A DNA stretch of 64,000 nucleotides. It comes from Hydrogenophilales bacterium 28-61-23. Lineage in GTDB: Bacteria > Pseudomonadota > Gammaproteobacteria > Burkholderiales > Thiobacillaceae. This document shows, piece by piece, positions 39,881 to 49,071 of this stretch. The stretch spans positions 310,001 through 374,000 of the forward strand of contig NCGJ01000002.1 of assembly GCA_002281555.1 (NCBI GenBank), given 5' to 3'. How positions within the stretch are numbered: the stretch's first letter is position 1; every line of letters starts with the position of its first letter. The notes under the pieces were generated by a model. The model ran no database searches, had not been told where the DNA came from, and saw only the letters and a list, made by a program, of their open reading frames with translations. A program made the translations under genes and the position numbers.

Positions 39881-40462
39881 ATGGCCAAACTCACCCGCGA
39901 CGACCTCTACAGCCTGGAAAAATACGCCGAAGTACGCGCCGACTTCCGCGCCAAGGTCATCGAACACAAGAAAAACCGTCGTCTGGCGCTGGACGAACAC
40001 AACAGCCTCTACTTCGAGGATGCGCTGACCGTCCAGTACCAGATCCAGGAAATGCTGCGCATCGAACGCATCTTCGAGGCCGCCGGCATCGCGGAAGAGC
40101 TTGCGGTCTACAACCCGATGATTCCCGACGGCCACAACTGGAAGGCCACCTTCATGATCGAGTACGCCGACGAAACCGAACGCAAGGCCGCGCTGGCGCG
40201 CATGATCGGCGTCGAGGACAAGGTCTGGCTGCAAGTTGCCGGCTTTGCCCGCGTCTACGCCATCGCCGACGAAGACCTGGAGCGCGGCACGCCGGACAAA
40301 ACCGCCTCGGTGCATTTCATGCGCTTCGAACTGACGCCGGACATGATCGCCGCCGCCAAGGCCGGCGCGGCGCTGCATGCCGGCATAGAGCACCCGGCCT
40401 GCGCGACGACATGCGCGGTGCCGGACAACGTGCGCGCCGCGCTGGCGAACGACCTGACCTGA
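39881..40462 (+). CDS. DUF3501 family protein
   Basis: 193-residue conserved protein of unknown function. It begins KLTRDDLYSLEKYAEVRADFR and contains LYFEDALTVQYQIQEMLRIERIF, as in the DUF3501 family, which regularly follows a rubrerythrin / Fe-S oxidoreductase pair. AAAGGAAT precedes the ATG. No transmembrane segment or metal motif is evident. Confidence 0.85.
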   Translation: MAKLTRDDLYSLEKYAEVRADFRAKVIEHKKNRRLALDEHNSLYFEDALTVQYQIQEMLRIERIFEAAGIAEELAVYNPMIPDGHNWKATFMIEYADETERKAALARMIGVEDKVWLQVAGFARVYAIADEDLERGTPDKTASVHFMRFELTPDMIAAAKAGAALHAGIEHPACATTCAVPDNVRAALANDLT

Positions 40463-40562
40463 CCGCCGGCCTGGCGGTCTCGGTCGCGCCGGGTTTTCCA
40501 TTTGCGCCGAGTCGAGCCGTGCAACAGGGCGTTATCATGCCGCCCCGATCTGGAGACTTCTC

Positions 40563-41117
40563 ATGCGCTACCTAGTTTTATTTCTGCTGGCATCGATCAG
40601 CATCCAGGCCCAGGCCGATTCACAAGCCACGGTCTGGGGCGATAGTTACAAGCAGGGCAATTTCGAATCCGACTTCGAGGAAAACACCAAAACCTGGCAG
40701 GAAATCGAAGCGCAACTGCCGCCCGCGCCCAAAGCGGGCAATCTGATCGAGGTCAAACTCGACGCCTCCACCCGCAACACCTTGTTGATCGACGCGGCCT
40801 CGCTCTCCGCCGGCGATGACGGCGTGGTGCGCTATACCGCCATCATCCGCAGCCCTTCCGGCGCGGAAACCGTCAGCTTCGAAGGTCTGCGCTGCGTCAC
40901 CGGCGAACGCAAGCTGTACGCATTCGGCCGCGCCGGCGGCAAGGACGCGACCGCATGGTCGCGCAATCGCAACGCGAAGTGGGAACCGATCCAGGCCCGC
41001 TTGGCCGGCGGCTATCACCGCGAACTGTTCTTCCACTACCTGTGTACCGTCAACACGCGCCACGATGTGCCGACGCTGCTCCGCCTGCTCAAGTCGGGCG
41101 GAATCTACGCGCAGTGA
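40563..41117 (+). CDS. CNP1-like secreted protein
   Basis: 184-residue protein with a signal peptide (MRYLVLFLLASISIQAQA, cleavage before DSQ). The mature part matches the CNP1-like family (cryptic neisserial protein) of betaproteobacteria: SDFEENTKTWQEIEAQLP near residue 40 and the final CTVNTRHDVPTLLRLLKSGG. Periplasmic; function unknown. Confidence 0.8.
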   Translation: MRYLVLFLLASISIQAQADSQATVWGDSYKQGNFESDFEENTKTWQEIEAQLPPAPKAGNLIEVKLDASTRNTLLIDAASLSAGDDGVVRYTAIIRSPSGAETVSFEGLRCVTGERKLYAFGRAGGKDATAWSRNRNAKWEPIQARLAGGYHRELFFHYLCTVNTRHDVPTLLRLLKSGGIYAQ

Positions 41118-41148
41118 TCGCCGCGATGATCGGTTAAACTGCCGCCCG

Positions 41149-41325
41149 CTTCAGGTGCTTCCGCAAGGAAGTGAAACGGGAAACAGGTGCGGGCGCTTTT
41201 TTCATAAAGCCCCAATGCCTGTGCTGCCCCCGCAACGGTAAGCGCTTAACGGTTTTTCACCCAGCCACTGTCCGTCCGGATGGGAAGGCGGAAAACCTCA
41301 TGCGCGAGCCCGGAGACCGGCCCGG
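41149..41325 (+). ncRNA. Adenosylcobalamin riboswitch
   Basis: Upstream of btuB, the RNA starts with GGTGC plus the paired TTCCGCAAGGAA, has the AGCCCGGAGACCGGCC B12 box at 41306-41321, and in between the conserved GCC-CC-CGCAACGGTAA region near 41225. These are landmark segments of the cobalamin riboswitch. It should switch off btuB, and probably the genes after it, when cobalamin is abundant. About 155 bases separate the B12 box from the btuB start; that stretch may form the expression platform. Confidence 0.95.
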
Positions 41326-41480
41326 AGCATCGTTACGCGGGCCGCGGCGGGCGGTACTTTCCTCATCTCCTTCGGGAGAGCGGGGTGTGGGACACAGCTT
41401 CCTCCACTCCGCTGCCTTTTTCGGCCCGCGTTTTATGTTTTCCCCGCGGGGACGCCGGGAACGAAAAAGGAAGTTTCATC

Positions 41481-43394
41481 ATGCAACGCAATACCCTGGC
41501 CGCGCTCATCGCCGGCTTGTTCTCTTTGCCTGTTCAGGCGCAAGAAATTCCCCTGCTCGACGAAATCGTGGTCACCGCGACGCGGCTACCGACGCTAGTT
41601 CGGCATAGTCTGAGCGATGTTTCCGTGCTCGAACGCACCGCCATCGAGCGCATGGACCACGTCGCGCTGCCTGTCCTGTTGAGCACGCTGCCCGGCATCC
41701 AGGTCACCACCACGGGTGGGCGTGGCGATATTTCCACGCTCTCGCTGCGCGGCGGCAACGCGGGGCATGTGGCCGTGTTTATTGACGGCCTGCGAATTTC
41801 TTCCGCGACACAAGGCACGACCGCGATCCAGGCGATTCCGCTGGAACAGATCGAGCGCATCGAAGTCGTGCGTGGCCCGGTCAGCAGCCTGTATGGCTCG
41901 GATGCGCTGTCCGGCGTCATACAACTCTTTACCGCCCAGGGTTCCGGAAAACCCGCGCCGACGGCCTATCTTGGCGCGGGCAGCCACGGCACAACCATCG
42001 CTTCGGCCGGTTACGGCGGGCAAATCGGCGACACCCGCTTCAACCTGCGTGCCGGCATGGAACAAAGCGACGGCTTCAGTTCGATCAAGGCGGCCAAAGG
42101 CGGCTTGTACGACATGTACAACCCGGACAACGACGCCTACGCCAACCGCAATGCCAGCGCCAGCCTGTCGCATCGTGTCTCGCCTGATCTCGAGCTCGCG
42201 GCCCGGGTCTTTTATTCGAACAATGCCAAGCATTACGACGCGACCAATTGCGATGCCGCGGGCACGACCTGCACGGCTTATTTCGACAACCGTAACCAGC
42301 AGGAACTGGAATCCGCCCAGGCCAGCGTCCAGTACCGCTTCAATGACATCTGGGATACCAGCCTCAGGCTCGGGCAGAGCACGGATTTTTCAAGGAACTG
42401 GCTGGTGGATCCATCCACCGGCATCGTCACCATCGACGAATACCGAACCCGGCAGAACCAGATCACCTGGCAAAACAACTTCAAGGCGCTGGGTGGGCAG
42501 CTGACGCTGACCGGTGAACAACGCGCCATCGACGTGGGCTCGACCAAGACCTTCGTCGTGTCCGAACAAACCACCGATTCGCTCGCTCTGGGTTATCAGG
42601 CCAGGTATGGCAGGCACTCTTTCCAGGCCAGCGGCCGCCATGACCGCATCATGCGCCTGGACGAACATGACAGCGGCTTCATCGGCTACGGCTACCAGTT
42701 CGCCACGGCGTGGACGGCGCGCGCTTCCCTGGGCACGGCCTTTCATGCCCCTTCTTTCAACGACCTCTACTGGCCGCTGGACTCGGTAAATTTCTTCCAG
42801 GGCAACCCCAATCTGCAACCGGAACAAGCCCGCAACCGGGAAATCGGCCTGGTCTATACCGCGCCGGGAATCCATGCGGGCGTTACCGCCTATCACAACA
42901 AGGTCAGCAATCTGATCGACTACGTTCCCGGCGTCGCGCCGTCCTGGATCGGCACGATGGGCAATGTGGGCGCGGCAACCCTGAAGGGGGTTTCGCTGGA
43001 TTACGCGGCCAGAACGGGGCCGTGGTCATGGAAACTGGCCTATGACGTGCTCAGCGCAAAAGACGACGCGACCGGCAACACACTGCAACGTCGGGCGCCC
43101 CGCAACGGGTCAGTCGAAATCCGGCGCGAGTTTGGCGGTTTCGATCTGGGCGCCCACATCCAGGCCACCAGCCACCGATACAACAATAAGGCGAACACGC
43201 AGCGGCTGCCGGGCTACGCCGTTGTCGATCTCGACGCGAATTACCCTATCAACCGGTCCTGGAAGCTGGAAGCCAAGATCGGCAACCTGTTCGATCAGGA
43301 CTACACCCAGGTACGCAGCACGATGTCGCCATACAACGATTACGCTGTGCCGGGCCGCACAGGCTTTGTCGGCCTGCGTTATGCGCCGAAGTAA
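41481..43394 (+). CDS. btuB: TonB-dependent vitamin B12 receptor
   Basis: 637-residue outer-membrane receptor. A signal peptide (to about residue 20, PVQAQ) is followed by a TonB box region DEIVVTAT, a plug domain with LRGGNAGHVAVFIDGLR and EVVRGPVSSLYGSDALSG, and a 22-strand barrel ending in VGLRYAPK without the common terminal Phe. AAGGAAG lies 8-10 bases before the ATG at 41481. The riboswitch immediately upstream supports a cobalamin substrate. Confidence 0.92.
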   Translation: MQRNTLAALIAGLFSLPVQAQEIPLLDEIVVTATRLPTLVRHSLSDVSVLERTAIERMDHVALPVLLSTLPGIQVTTTGGRGDISTLSLRGGNAGHVAVFIDGLRISSATQGTTAIQAIPLEQIERIEVVRGPVSSLYGSDALSGVIQLFTAQGSGKPAPTAYLGAGSHGTTIASAGYGGQIGDTRFNLRAGMEQSDGFSSIKAAKGGLYDMYNPDNDAYANRNASASLSHRVSPDLELAARVFYSNNAKHYDATNCDAAGTTCTAYFDNRNQQELESAQASVQYRFNDIWDTSLRLGQSTDFSRNWLVDPSTGIVTIDEYRTRQNQITWQNNFKALGGQLTLTGEQRAIDVGSTKTFVVSEQTTDSLALGYQARYGRHSFQASGRHDRIMRLDEHDSGFIGYGYQFATAWTARASLGTAFHAPSFNDLYWPLDSVNFFQGNPNLQPEQARNREIGLVYTAPGIHAGVTAYHNKVSNLIDYVPGVAPSWIGTMGNVGAATLKGVSLDYAARTGPWSWKLAYDVLSAKDDATGNTLQRRAPRNGSVEIRREFGGFDLGAHIQATSHRYNNKANTQRLPGYAVVDLDANYPINRSWKLEAKIGNLFDQDYTQVRSTMSPYNDYAVPGRTGFVGLRYAPK

Positions 43395-43430
43395 GTGGTG
43401 TTTTTCGCCCGCCGGGCAAAAGGAGATCTT

Positions 43431-44030
43431 ATGACCGACAAAGCTGACCGCCACGCCGCGCGCATGGCGAAAAAGAAGGCGGTGATCGATGCCGCCATTG
43501 CCGGCGCGGACAAGGAAAAAGGCCTGCTGCTGGTGCTCACCGGCAACGGCAAGGGCAAATCCTCTTCCGCCTTCGGCATGGTCGCGCGCGCGTTGGGCCA
43601 TGGCATGAAGGTCGGCGTGGCGCAGTTCATCAAGGGGCGCTCCGACACCGGTGAGGAAGCCTTTCTCGGCCAACAGCCCGGGGTCGAATGGCATGTGCTG
43701 GGCGAGGGTTTCACCTGGGACACGCAGAATCTGGAACGCGACATCGCCACCGCGAAACAGGGCTGGGAGGTGGCGCGGCGGCTGCTCGCCGACCCCGCGA
43801 TTCAGCTCGTCGTGCTGGATGAGCTGACTTACCTGCTCAATTACGGCTGGCTCGATGTGGACACGGTGCTGGCCGATCTCGCCGCCCGTCCGCCGATGCA
43901 ACACGTCGTCGTCACCGGCCGCGCCGCGTCGCAGGCATTGCTGGATGCCGCCGACACGGTGAGCGAGATCGCCGACGTCAAACATGCCTACCGCGCCGGC
44001 GTGAAGGCGCAGGCGGGGGTGGATTTATGA
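43431..44030 (+). CDS. cobO: Cob(I)alamin adenosyltransferase, CobA/CobO type
   Basis: 199-residue cytoplasmic enzyme that transfers the adenosyl group of ATP to cobalt(I) corrinoids. It has the P-loop TGNGKGKSSSAFG near residue 38, QFIKG, and LDELTYLLNYGW near 130, all typical of the CobA/BtuR/CobO family. AAAAGGAGATCTT before the ATG is a near-ideal ribosome site. It lies 36 bases after btuB and shares its riboswitch control. Confidence 0.95.
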   Translation: MTDKADRHAARMAKKKAVIDAAIAGADKEKGLLLVLTGNGKGKSSSAFGMVARALGHGMKVGVAQFIKGRSDTGEEAFLGQQPGVEWHVLGEGFTWDTQNLERDIATAKQGWEVARRLLADPAIQLVVLDELTYLLNYGWLDVDTVLADLAARPPMQHVVVTGRAASQALLDAADTVSEIADVKHAYRAGVKAQAGVDL

Positions 44031-44033
44031 CTC

Positions 44034-44200
44034 CCCTCCCCCTCTGGGGGAGGGGTTGGGGGACAGCCAGAGACTTGGCTGACGTCTTTTGGCAGCCTAG
44101 TCGGTTGGCTGGTAGTTCCATCAGAGGGAGGTTCCTGGCCCGACAGGCTGCCAGGCCGGGGTTCCCTCTCCCCGGCCCTGCCCCGGAGGGGGAGGGGGCA
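44034..44200. repeat. GC-rich palindromic repeats between cobO and btuC
   Basis: Two copies of a CCCTCTCCCC...GGGGGAGGGG-type palindrome (about 44034-44062 and 44163-44200) flank ordinary sequence. The same element type occurs inside cobQ and cobT. The second copy supplies the purine-rich run just before the btuC ATG. Confidence 0.75.
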
Positions 44201-44205
44201 AACCC

Positions 44206-45216
44206 ATGAACCGCCGGCGCGCCTTCCTTGTCCTCGCCCTGCTCGCTGTTATTGCGGCGCTGAGCCTGCTGTTGTCGTTGGCCGTCGGCAGTATCGCGTT
44301 GACGCCGGGCGAGGTGTGGCTGGCATTGTTCAGCGCGGATGTAGACGCAGGCATGGCGAATGAAGTGGTGCGCAATCTCAGATTGCCGCGCGCGCTGGCG
44401 GCATTCGCCTGCGGCGGTCTGCTCGCGCTGGCCGGCGCGTTGATGCAGGTGCTGCTGCGCAACCCGCTCGCCGACCCCTATGTGCTGGGCATTTCCGGCG
44501 GCGCGGCGGTCGGGGCGCTGGCCGCCATGCTGCTCGGCGTGAGCGCCAGCTTCGGTCTGGAAGCCGCCGCTTTCGTCGGCGCGCTGACGGCCATGTGGCT
44601 GGTGTTCGGCCTGGCGCGCGGCGACGGTAGTTGGACGCAGACGCGCCTGCTGCTCACCGGCGTCATCGTCGCCGCCGGCTGCGGCGCGGCGGTGGCGTTG
44701 ATGCTGTCGCTGGCGCCGGAGCAGCAATTGCGCGGCATGCTGTTCTGGCTGATGGGCGACGCCGGCGAGGCCACGGCCCCGCTGCCTCCGCTGCTGATCC
44801 TGGCGGCGGGGCTGCTGGTTGCGATGTTCTTCGCGCGCGAACTCAATCTGCTCACGCACGGCCCGCTGCTCGCCGCCACGCTGGGCGCCAATGTCGCGCG
44901 TCTGCGTTTGATTCTGTATTTTCTTGCCTCGCTGCTGACCGCCACGGCGGTGACCAGCGTCGGCAGCGTCGGCTTCGTCGGCTTGATCGTGCCGCATCTG
45001 GTGCGTCTCGCGCTGGGCAACGATCAGCGTCTGCTGTTGCCGGCCGCCACGCTGGCCGGCGCGGCGTTGTTGACCCTGGCCGACACCCTGGCGCGCAGCG
45101 TCGTCGCGCCGCAGCAATTGCCGGTCGGCGTGCTCACGGCGCTGCTCGGCGTACCGGTGTTTCTGTTTCTGCTGGCCAGAACGCCCAAGCAGGCGTCGCG
45201 CGGGGACATGCCATGA
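44206..45216 (+). CDS. btuC: Cobalamin ABC transporter permease (FecCD family)
   Basis: 336-residue inner-membrane permease with about ten hydrophobic segments. Family motifs are RLPRALAAFACGGLLALAGALMQ near residue 65, NPLADPYVLGISGGAAVG near 88 and GFVGLIVPHLVRL near 255, where the last glycine-rich loop contacts the ATPase. Iron-siderophore permeases look alike, but the riboswitch, btuB and the cobalamin genes favour BtuC. It overlaps btuD by ATGA. Confidence 0.9.
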   Translation: MNRRRAFLVLALLAVIAALSLLLSLAVGSIALTPGEVWLALFSADVDAGMANEVVRNLRLPRALAAFACGGLLALAGALMQVLLRNPLADPYVLGISGGAAVGALAAMLLGVSASFGLEAAAFVGALTAMWLVFGLARGDGSWTQTRLLLTGVIVAAGCGAAVALMLSLAPEQQLRGMLFWLMGDAGEATAPLPPLLILAAGLLVAMFFARELNLLTHGPLLAATLGANVARLRLILYFLASLLTATAVTSVGSVGFVGLIVPHLVRLALGNDQRLLLPAATLAGAALLTLADTLARSVVAPQQLPVGVLTALLGVPVFLFLLARTPKQASRGDMP

Positions 45217-45995
45217 GCGCGCCGCTATTGGCTTGTCGGCATCTGGCGGTTTCCATCAGCGGCAAACAGGTCGTGCGCGAACTGAACCTGTCTCTGCTGC
45301 CCGACCAGCGTCTCGCCATCCTCGGCCGCAACGGCGTCGGTAAAACGACGCTGTTGCATACCCTGGCCGGGTTGCGCGCGCCGGATGCCGGCGAAATAAA
45401 ACTGGCCGGCGACAGCTATGCCACGCTCGGCGCGCGTTGCGCGGCGCGACTGCGCGGGCTGCTGCCGCAACATCAGGGCGACGCCTTTGCCGCCAGCGTG
45501 CTGGAAACCGTGCTGATCGGCCGGCACCCGCATGTTTCGCGCTGGGACTGGGAAAGCGAGACGGACGTGCAACTCGCGCGCGCGGCGCTGGCCGATGTCG
45601 GTCTGGCCAATCTGGCGCGGCGCTCGATCCAGACGCTGTCCGGCGGCGAGCGTCAGCGCGTCGCGCTGGCCACGCTGCTGGTGCAGCAACCCAGGCTCTA
45701 TCTGCTCGACGAACCGCTGGCGCATCTCGACCTCAACCATCAGATCGCGATGCTGGAATTGATCGGCCAGCGCACCCGCGCGGACCACGCCGCGCTGGCC
45801 ATGGTGCTGCACGACGTCAACCTGGCCGCGCGCTTCAGCGACCGGGTGCTGCTGCTGTATGGCGAGGGCGAGCATGAACTTGGCGACAGCGCCGACCTGC
45901 TCGACGCCGGCCGGCTGACCCGCCTCTACGGCCACCCGTTGCGGGTGCTTCTAGATGGCGAGCGGCGCTGGTTCGTGCCGGAGATTCAGGCATGA
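45213..45995 (+). CDS. btuD: Cobalamin ABC transporter ATP-binding protein
   Basis: 260-residue ABC ATPase with Walker A GRNGVGKTTL near residue 41, Q-loop LLPQHQG, signature LSGGERQR near 143, Walker B LYLLDEPLAHLD and H-loop VLHDVN. It energises BtuC. The end is only 8 bases from the stop of the convergent btuF gene. Confidence 0.92.
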   Translation: MSAPLLACRHLAVSISGKQVVRELNLSLLPDQRLAILGRNGVGKTTLLHTLAGLRAPDAGEIKLAGDSYATLGARCAARLRGLLPQHQGDAFAASVLETVLIGRHPHVSRWDWESETDVQLARAALADVGLANLARRSIQTLSGGERQRVALATLLVQQPRLYLLDEPLAHLDLNHQIAMLELIGQRTRADHAALAMVLHDVNLAARFSDRVLLLYGEGEHELGDSADLLDAGRLTRLYGHPLRVLLDGERRWFVPEIQA

Positions 45996-46003
45996 AGACC
46001 GGG

Positions 46004-46891
46004 TCAGGGCCGGCGTCCGCGCGCGGTCTCCAGATGCTGGCACAGTTGTTCGGCGCCATCGAGCAGGCGCGGGGTGGGGCGCTGCATCAGGTCGGCGGGA
46101 ACGTGGAACAGGTTGTCGCGCGTCACCGCCCGCATGCGCTTCCAGGCGCGCCAGTCGTCCAGGCCGATCGGCGTGTCGTAACCCATGCCGCTGGCGACGA
46201 TGGCTTCCGGGTTGGCCGCGATCACCGCTTCCACGCTGACGCCGGGCGCTTTCGCCGCGAGCCCGGCGAAGATGTTTTCGCCGCCGCACAGACGAATCGC
46301 CTCGTTGATGATCTGGCTGCCGCCCACGGTCAGCAGCGGCTGGTGCCAGGCCTGGTAAAAAACCCGCACCGGCGGGCGCGTCGAATAGTGCTGGCGCAAG
46401 CTGGCCAGGCGTTGCCGAAAATCAGCCGCCGCGCGCCTGGAAATCGTCTCGCTGCCGGCCAGACGGCCCAGTTTCTCGAGGTTCGCCGGGATGTCTTCCA
46501 GCCGGTCCGGCTGGGTCTGATAGACCGTCAAACCGAGGGCTTGCAGCCGTTTCACCAGCCCGCCGGCATTGCCGCTCTGCCAGGCGACGACCAGATCCGG
46601 CTTGAGCGCGACGATGGCCTCCAGGTCGGGACGCGAATAGTCGCCCACGCTGGCAAGCCGCTTCGCCGCCGCCGGGTAATCGCTGTATTCCACCGCGCCG
46701 ACCAGGCGATCGCCCGCCCCCGCCGCGAACAGGTTTTCGGTGGCGTGCGGCGCCAGGCTGACGATGCGGCGGGCCGGCGCGGACAAACGCACCGTCGCGC
46801 CGGTGTCGTCCTGCAGCACCACTTCCGCGTGGGCCGTGGCAAAGAAGGCGGCCAGCAGCGTGGCGGCAAACGGGGTGCGAAGGAGATGCAT
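46004..46891 (-). CDS. btuF: Periplasmic cobalamin-binding protein
   Basis: 295-residue substrate-binding protein with signal peptide (MHLLRTPFAATLLAAFFATAHA). The mature protein has the class III fold signatures RRIVSLAPHATENLFAAGAGDRLVG, YPAAAKRLASVGDY-like YSDYP, and LKPDLVVAWQSGN. It delivers corrinoids to BtuCD. Unlike its partners it is on the minus strand, divergent from cobQ and convergent with btuD, so it is outside the riboswitch-led transcript. Confidence 0.9.
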   Translation of the reverse strand: MHLLRTPFAATLLAAFFATAHAEVVLQDDTGATVRLSAPARRIVSLAPHATENLFAAGAGDRLVGAVEYSDYPAAAKRLASVGDYSRPDLEAIVALKPDLVVAWQSGNAGGLVKRLQALGLTVYQTQPDRLEDIPANLEKLGRLAGSETISRRAAADFRQRLASLRQHYSTRPPVRVFYQAWHQPLLTVGGSQIINEAIRLCGGENIFAGLAAKAPGVSVEAVIAANPEAIVASGMGYDTPIGLDDWRAWKRMRAVTRDNLFHVPADLMQRPTPRLLDGAEQLCQHLETARGRRP

Positions 46892-46968
46892 GCGATGGCC
46901 GAAGAGCAGGTTGGGAGCCGGATTCTATGTGAAGCGTGCCGCTTGTCCGTTTCCAGGCGTGCTTGGCC

Positions 46969-48519
46969 ATGACCGCGCGCGTGCTCATGGTTCAGGGCTG
47001 CACCTCCGACGCGGGCAAGAGCGCGCTGGTCACCGCGTTGTGCCGCTGGTTGCAACGTCGCGGCGTGCGCGTCGCGCCATTCAAGCCGCAGAACATGGCG
47101 TTGAACAGCGCGGTGACAGCGGATGTTGGCAAAGGCAGCGGCGAGATCGGCCGCGCCCAGGCGGTGCAGGCGCAGGCGTGCCGGCTGGCGCCGCATAGCG
47201 ACATGAATCCGGTGCTGTTGAAGCCCAACTCCGACACCGGCTGCCAGGTCATCATCCAGGGGCGGGCACTCGGCAACATGGAGGCGCAGGCCTATCACGA
47301 CTACAAGCAGGTGGCGCGCGCGGCGGTGCTGGACTCGTTCGCGCGCTTGTCGAGCCAGTACGACGCCATCGTGGTGGAAGGCGCCGGCAGTCCGGCCGAG
47401 ATCAATCTGCGCGCCGGTGACATCGCCAACATGGGCTTCGCCGAAACCGTCGATTGCCCGGTGATCCTGATCGCCGACATCGACCGGGGCGGCGTCTTCG
47501 CCCATATCGTCGGCACGCTGGCGCTGTTGTCCGAGACCGAGCGGGCGCGCGTGCGGGGCTTCGTCATCAACCGGTTTCGCGGCGACATGGCTTTGCTGCA
47601 ATCCGGGCTGGACTGGCTGGAACGGGAAACCGGCAAGCCGGTGCTGGGCGTGTTGCCGTATCTGCACGGGTTGCATCTGGAGGCGGAGGACTCTCTCCCT
47701 CCCCCCTCGGGGGAGGGTCGGGGAGAGGGGGCGGCGGTGGATAAATCGACGCGGGTTCCCTCTCCCCCGGCCCCTCCCCCGAGGGGGGAGGGGGGAATTC
47801 GCGTCATCGTGCCGGTGCTGCCGCGCATTGCCAACCACACCGATTTCGATGCGCTGCGCCTGCACCCGGACGTCGATTTCCGCTTCATCGGCATCGACGA
47901 GACGCCACCGCCGGCCGACCTGATCGTCCTGCCCGGTTCCAAATCGGTGCGCGCCGATCTGGCTTTTTTGCGCGAGCGAGGTTGGGAGGCGCATCTGCAA
48001 CGGCATCTCCGCTTTGGCGGCAAGCTGCTCGGCATTTGCGGCGGTTTTCAGATGCTGGGCCGGGCGTTGCACGATCCGCTCGGCCTCGAAGGCGCGCCCG
48101 GTTCCAGCGCCGGCCTGGGCTGGCTGGCCATGGAAACGACACTGGCGGCGGACAAGCAGTTGCGCAATGTGAGCGGTCAATTGGCCTGGGCCGATGCCGC
48201 CGTCGCCGGTTACGAAATCCATGCCGGCGTCAGCACGGGGCCGGCGCTGGCGCATCCCTTCGCGCGGCTGGGCGGGCGCGACGACGGCGCATTTTCGGAC
48301 GATGGCCAGATCGCCGGCACCTATCTGCATGGCCTGTTCGATAACCCCGCCGGCGCGGACGCGGTGCTGGCCTGGGCCGGGCTGCGTTCAAGCAAAGCGC
48401 CGGACATCCATGCCCTGCGCGACGCGGCCATCGACCGTCTGGCCGACGCGGTGGAAGCGCATCTCGACCTGCCGTGTCTGCTCGCGCTGTTGGCAAACCC
48501 GCTGGAGAACTCATGCTGA
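46969..48519 (+). CDS. cobQ: Cobyric acid synthase with in-frame repeat insertion
   Basis: 516-residue CobQ/CbiP glutamine amidotransferase that amidates adenosyl-cobyrinic diamide to cobyric acid. N-terminal dethiobiotin synthetase-like part: [32 protein letters not shown]-terminal class I glutaminase part: nucleophile C in GICGGFQM, H in the [10 protein letters not shown] end. About 35 extra residues near 242-278 ([10 protein letters not shown] to [11 protein letters not shown]) are encoded by palindromic repeats between the two halves. The ATG at 46969 gives the usual N-terminus. Confidence 0.92.
   Translation: MTARVLMVQGCTSDAGKSALVTALCRWLQRRGVRVAPFKPQNMALNSAVTADVGKGSGEIGRAQAVQAQACRLAPHSDMNPVLLKPNSDTGCQVIIQGRALGNMEAQAYHDYKQVARAAVLDSFARLSSQYDAIVVEGAGSPAEINLRAGDIANMGFAETVDCPVILIADIDRGGVFAHIVGTLALLSETERARVRGFVINRFRGDMALLQSGLDWLERETGKPVLGVLPYLHGLHLEAEDSLPPPSGEGRGEGAAVDKSTRVPSPPAPPPRGEGGIRVIVPVLPRIANHTDFDALRLHPDVDFRFIGIDETPPPADLIVLPGSKSVRADLAFLRERGWEAHLQRHLRFGGKLLGICGGFQMLGRALHDPLGLEGAPGSSAGLGWLAMETTLAADKQLRNVSGQLAWADAAVAGYEIHAGVSTGPALAHPFARLGGRDDGAFSDDGQIAGTYLHGLFDNPAGADAVLAWAGLRSSKAPDIHALRDAAIDRLADAVEAHLDLPCLLALLANPLENSC
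47692..47795. repeat. Palindromic GC-rich repeats inside cobQ
   Basis: Two palindromes, about 47692-47730 (CTCCCTCCCCCCTCGGGGGA...) and 47757-47795 (CCCTCTCCCCCGGCCCCTCC...), bracket a short spacer. They keep the reading frame and add a Pro/Gly/Ser/Glu-rich linker between the two enzyme halves. Confidence 0.85.
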
Positions 48520-49037
48520 CCCTGATCCTCGGCGGCGCCCGTTCCGGCAAAAGCCGCCTTGCCCAAACCCATGCGGAAGCGAGTGGCCTGCCGGTGACGC
48601 TGATCGCCACCGCGCAAGCACTCGATGCCGAGATGGCGGCGCGCATCGCCCGGCATCGGGCCGAACGCCCGCCCGGCTGGCAAACAATCGAGGAACCGCT
48701 GCATCTGGCGCACGCGCTAGAACGGGCCGCCGGCGCGGGCCGCTGCGTGCTGGTCGATTGCCTGACGCTATGGCTGATGAATCTGCTCGAAGCCGGCGAG
48801 GCCGTGTTCGCGCGCGAGCGCGCCGCGCTGCTGGCAACCCTGCCGACGCTGGCCGGTGAGATAGTATTTGTCTCGAATGAAGTCGGCCTGGGTGTGATTC
48901 CGCTCGGCGAACTCAGCCGCCGTTTCGTCGACGAGGCCGGTTGGCTGAATCAGGACATTGCCGGCCTGGCCGATAACGTGACCTTCATCGCCGCCGGCTT
49001 GCCGCTGGCGTTGAAGGCCGTGAAGGCTGAAGGGTGA
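48513..49037 (+). CDS. cobU: Adenosylcobinamide kinase / guanylyltransferase
   Basis: 174-residue enzyme that phosphorylates adenosylcobinamide and adds GMP in nucleotide-loop assembly. P-loop [14 protein letters not shown] starts at residue 4; the guanylylation region [16 protein letters not shown] with its active histidine near residue 46; then [12 protein letters not shown] and [12 protein letters not shown], all CobU/CobP signatures. It overlaps the cobQ end by seven bases. Confidence 0.95.
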   Translation: MLTLILGGARSGKSRLAQTHAEASGLPVTLIATAQALDAEMAARIARHRAERPPGWQTIEEPLHLAHALERAAGAGRCVLVDCLTLWLMNLLEAGEAVFARERAALLATLPTLAGEIVFVSNEVGLGVIPLGELSRRFVDEAGWLNQDIAGLADNVTFIAAGLPLALKAVKAEG

Positions 49038-49071
49038 TGCGGCCATGCCGCGGGTGAAAGGTGAGGGTGAT

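Noticed and set aside
47692-47795. CRISPR-like repeats
   Set aside because: Only a few palindromes of unequal spacing, in frame inside cobQ and unlike repeat-spacer arrays; no cas genes.
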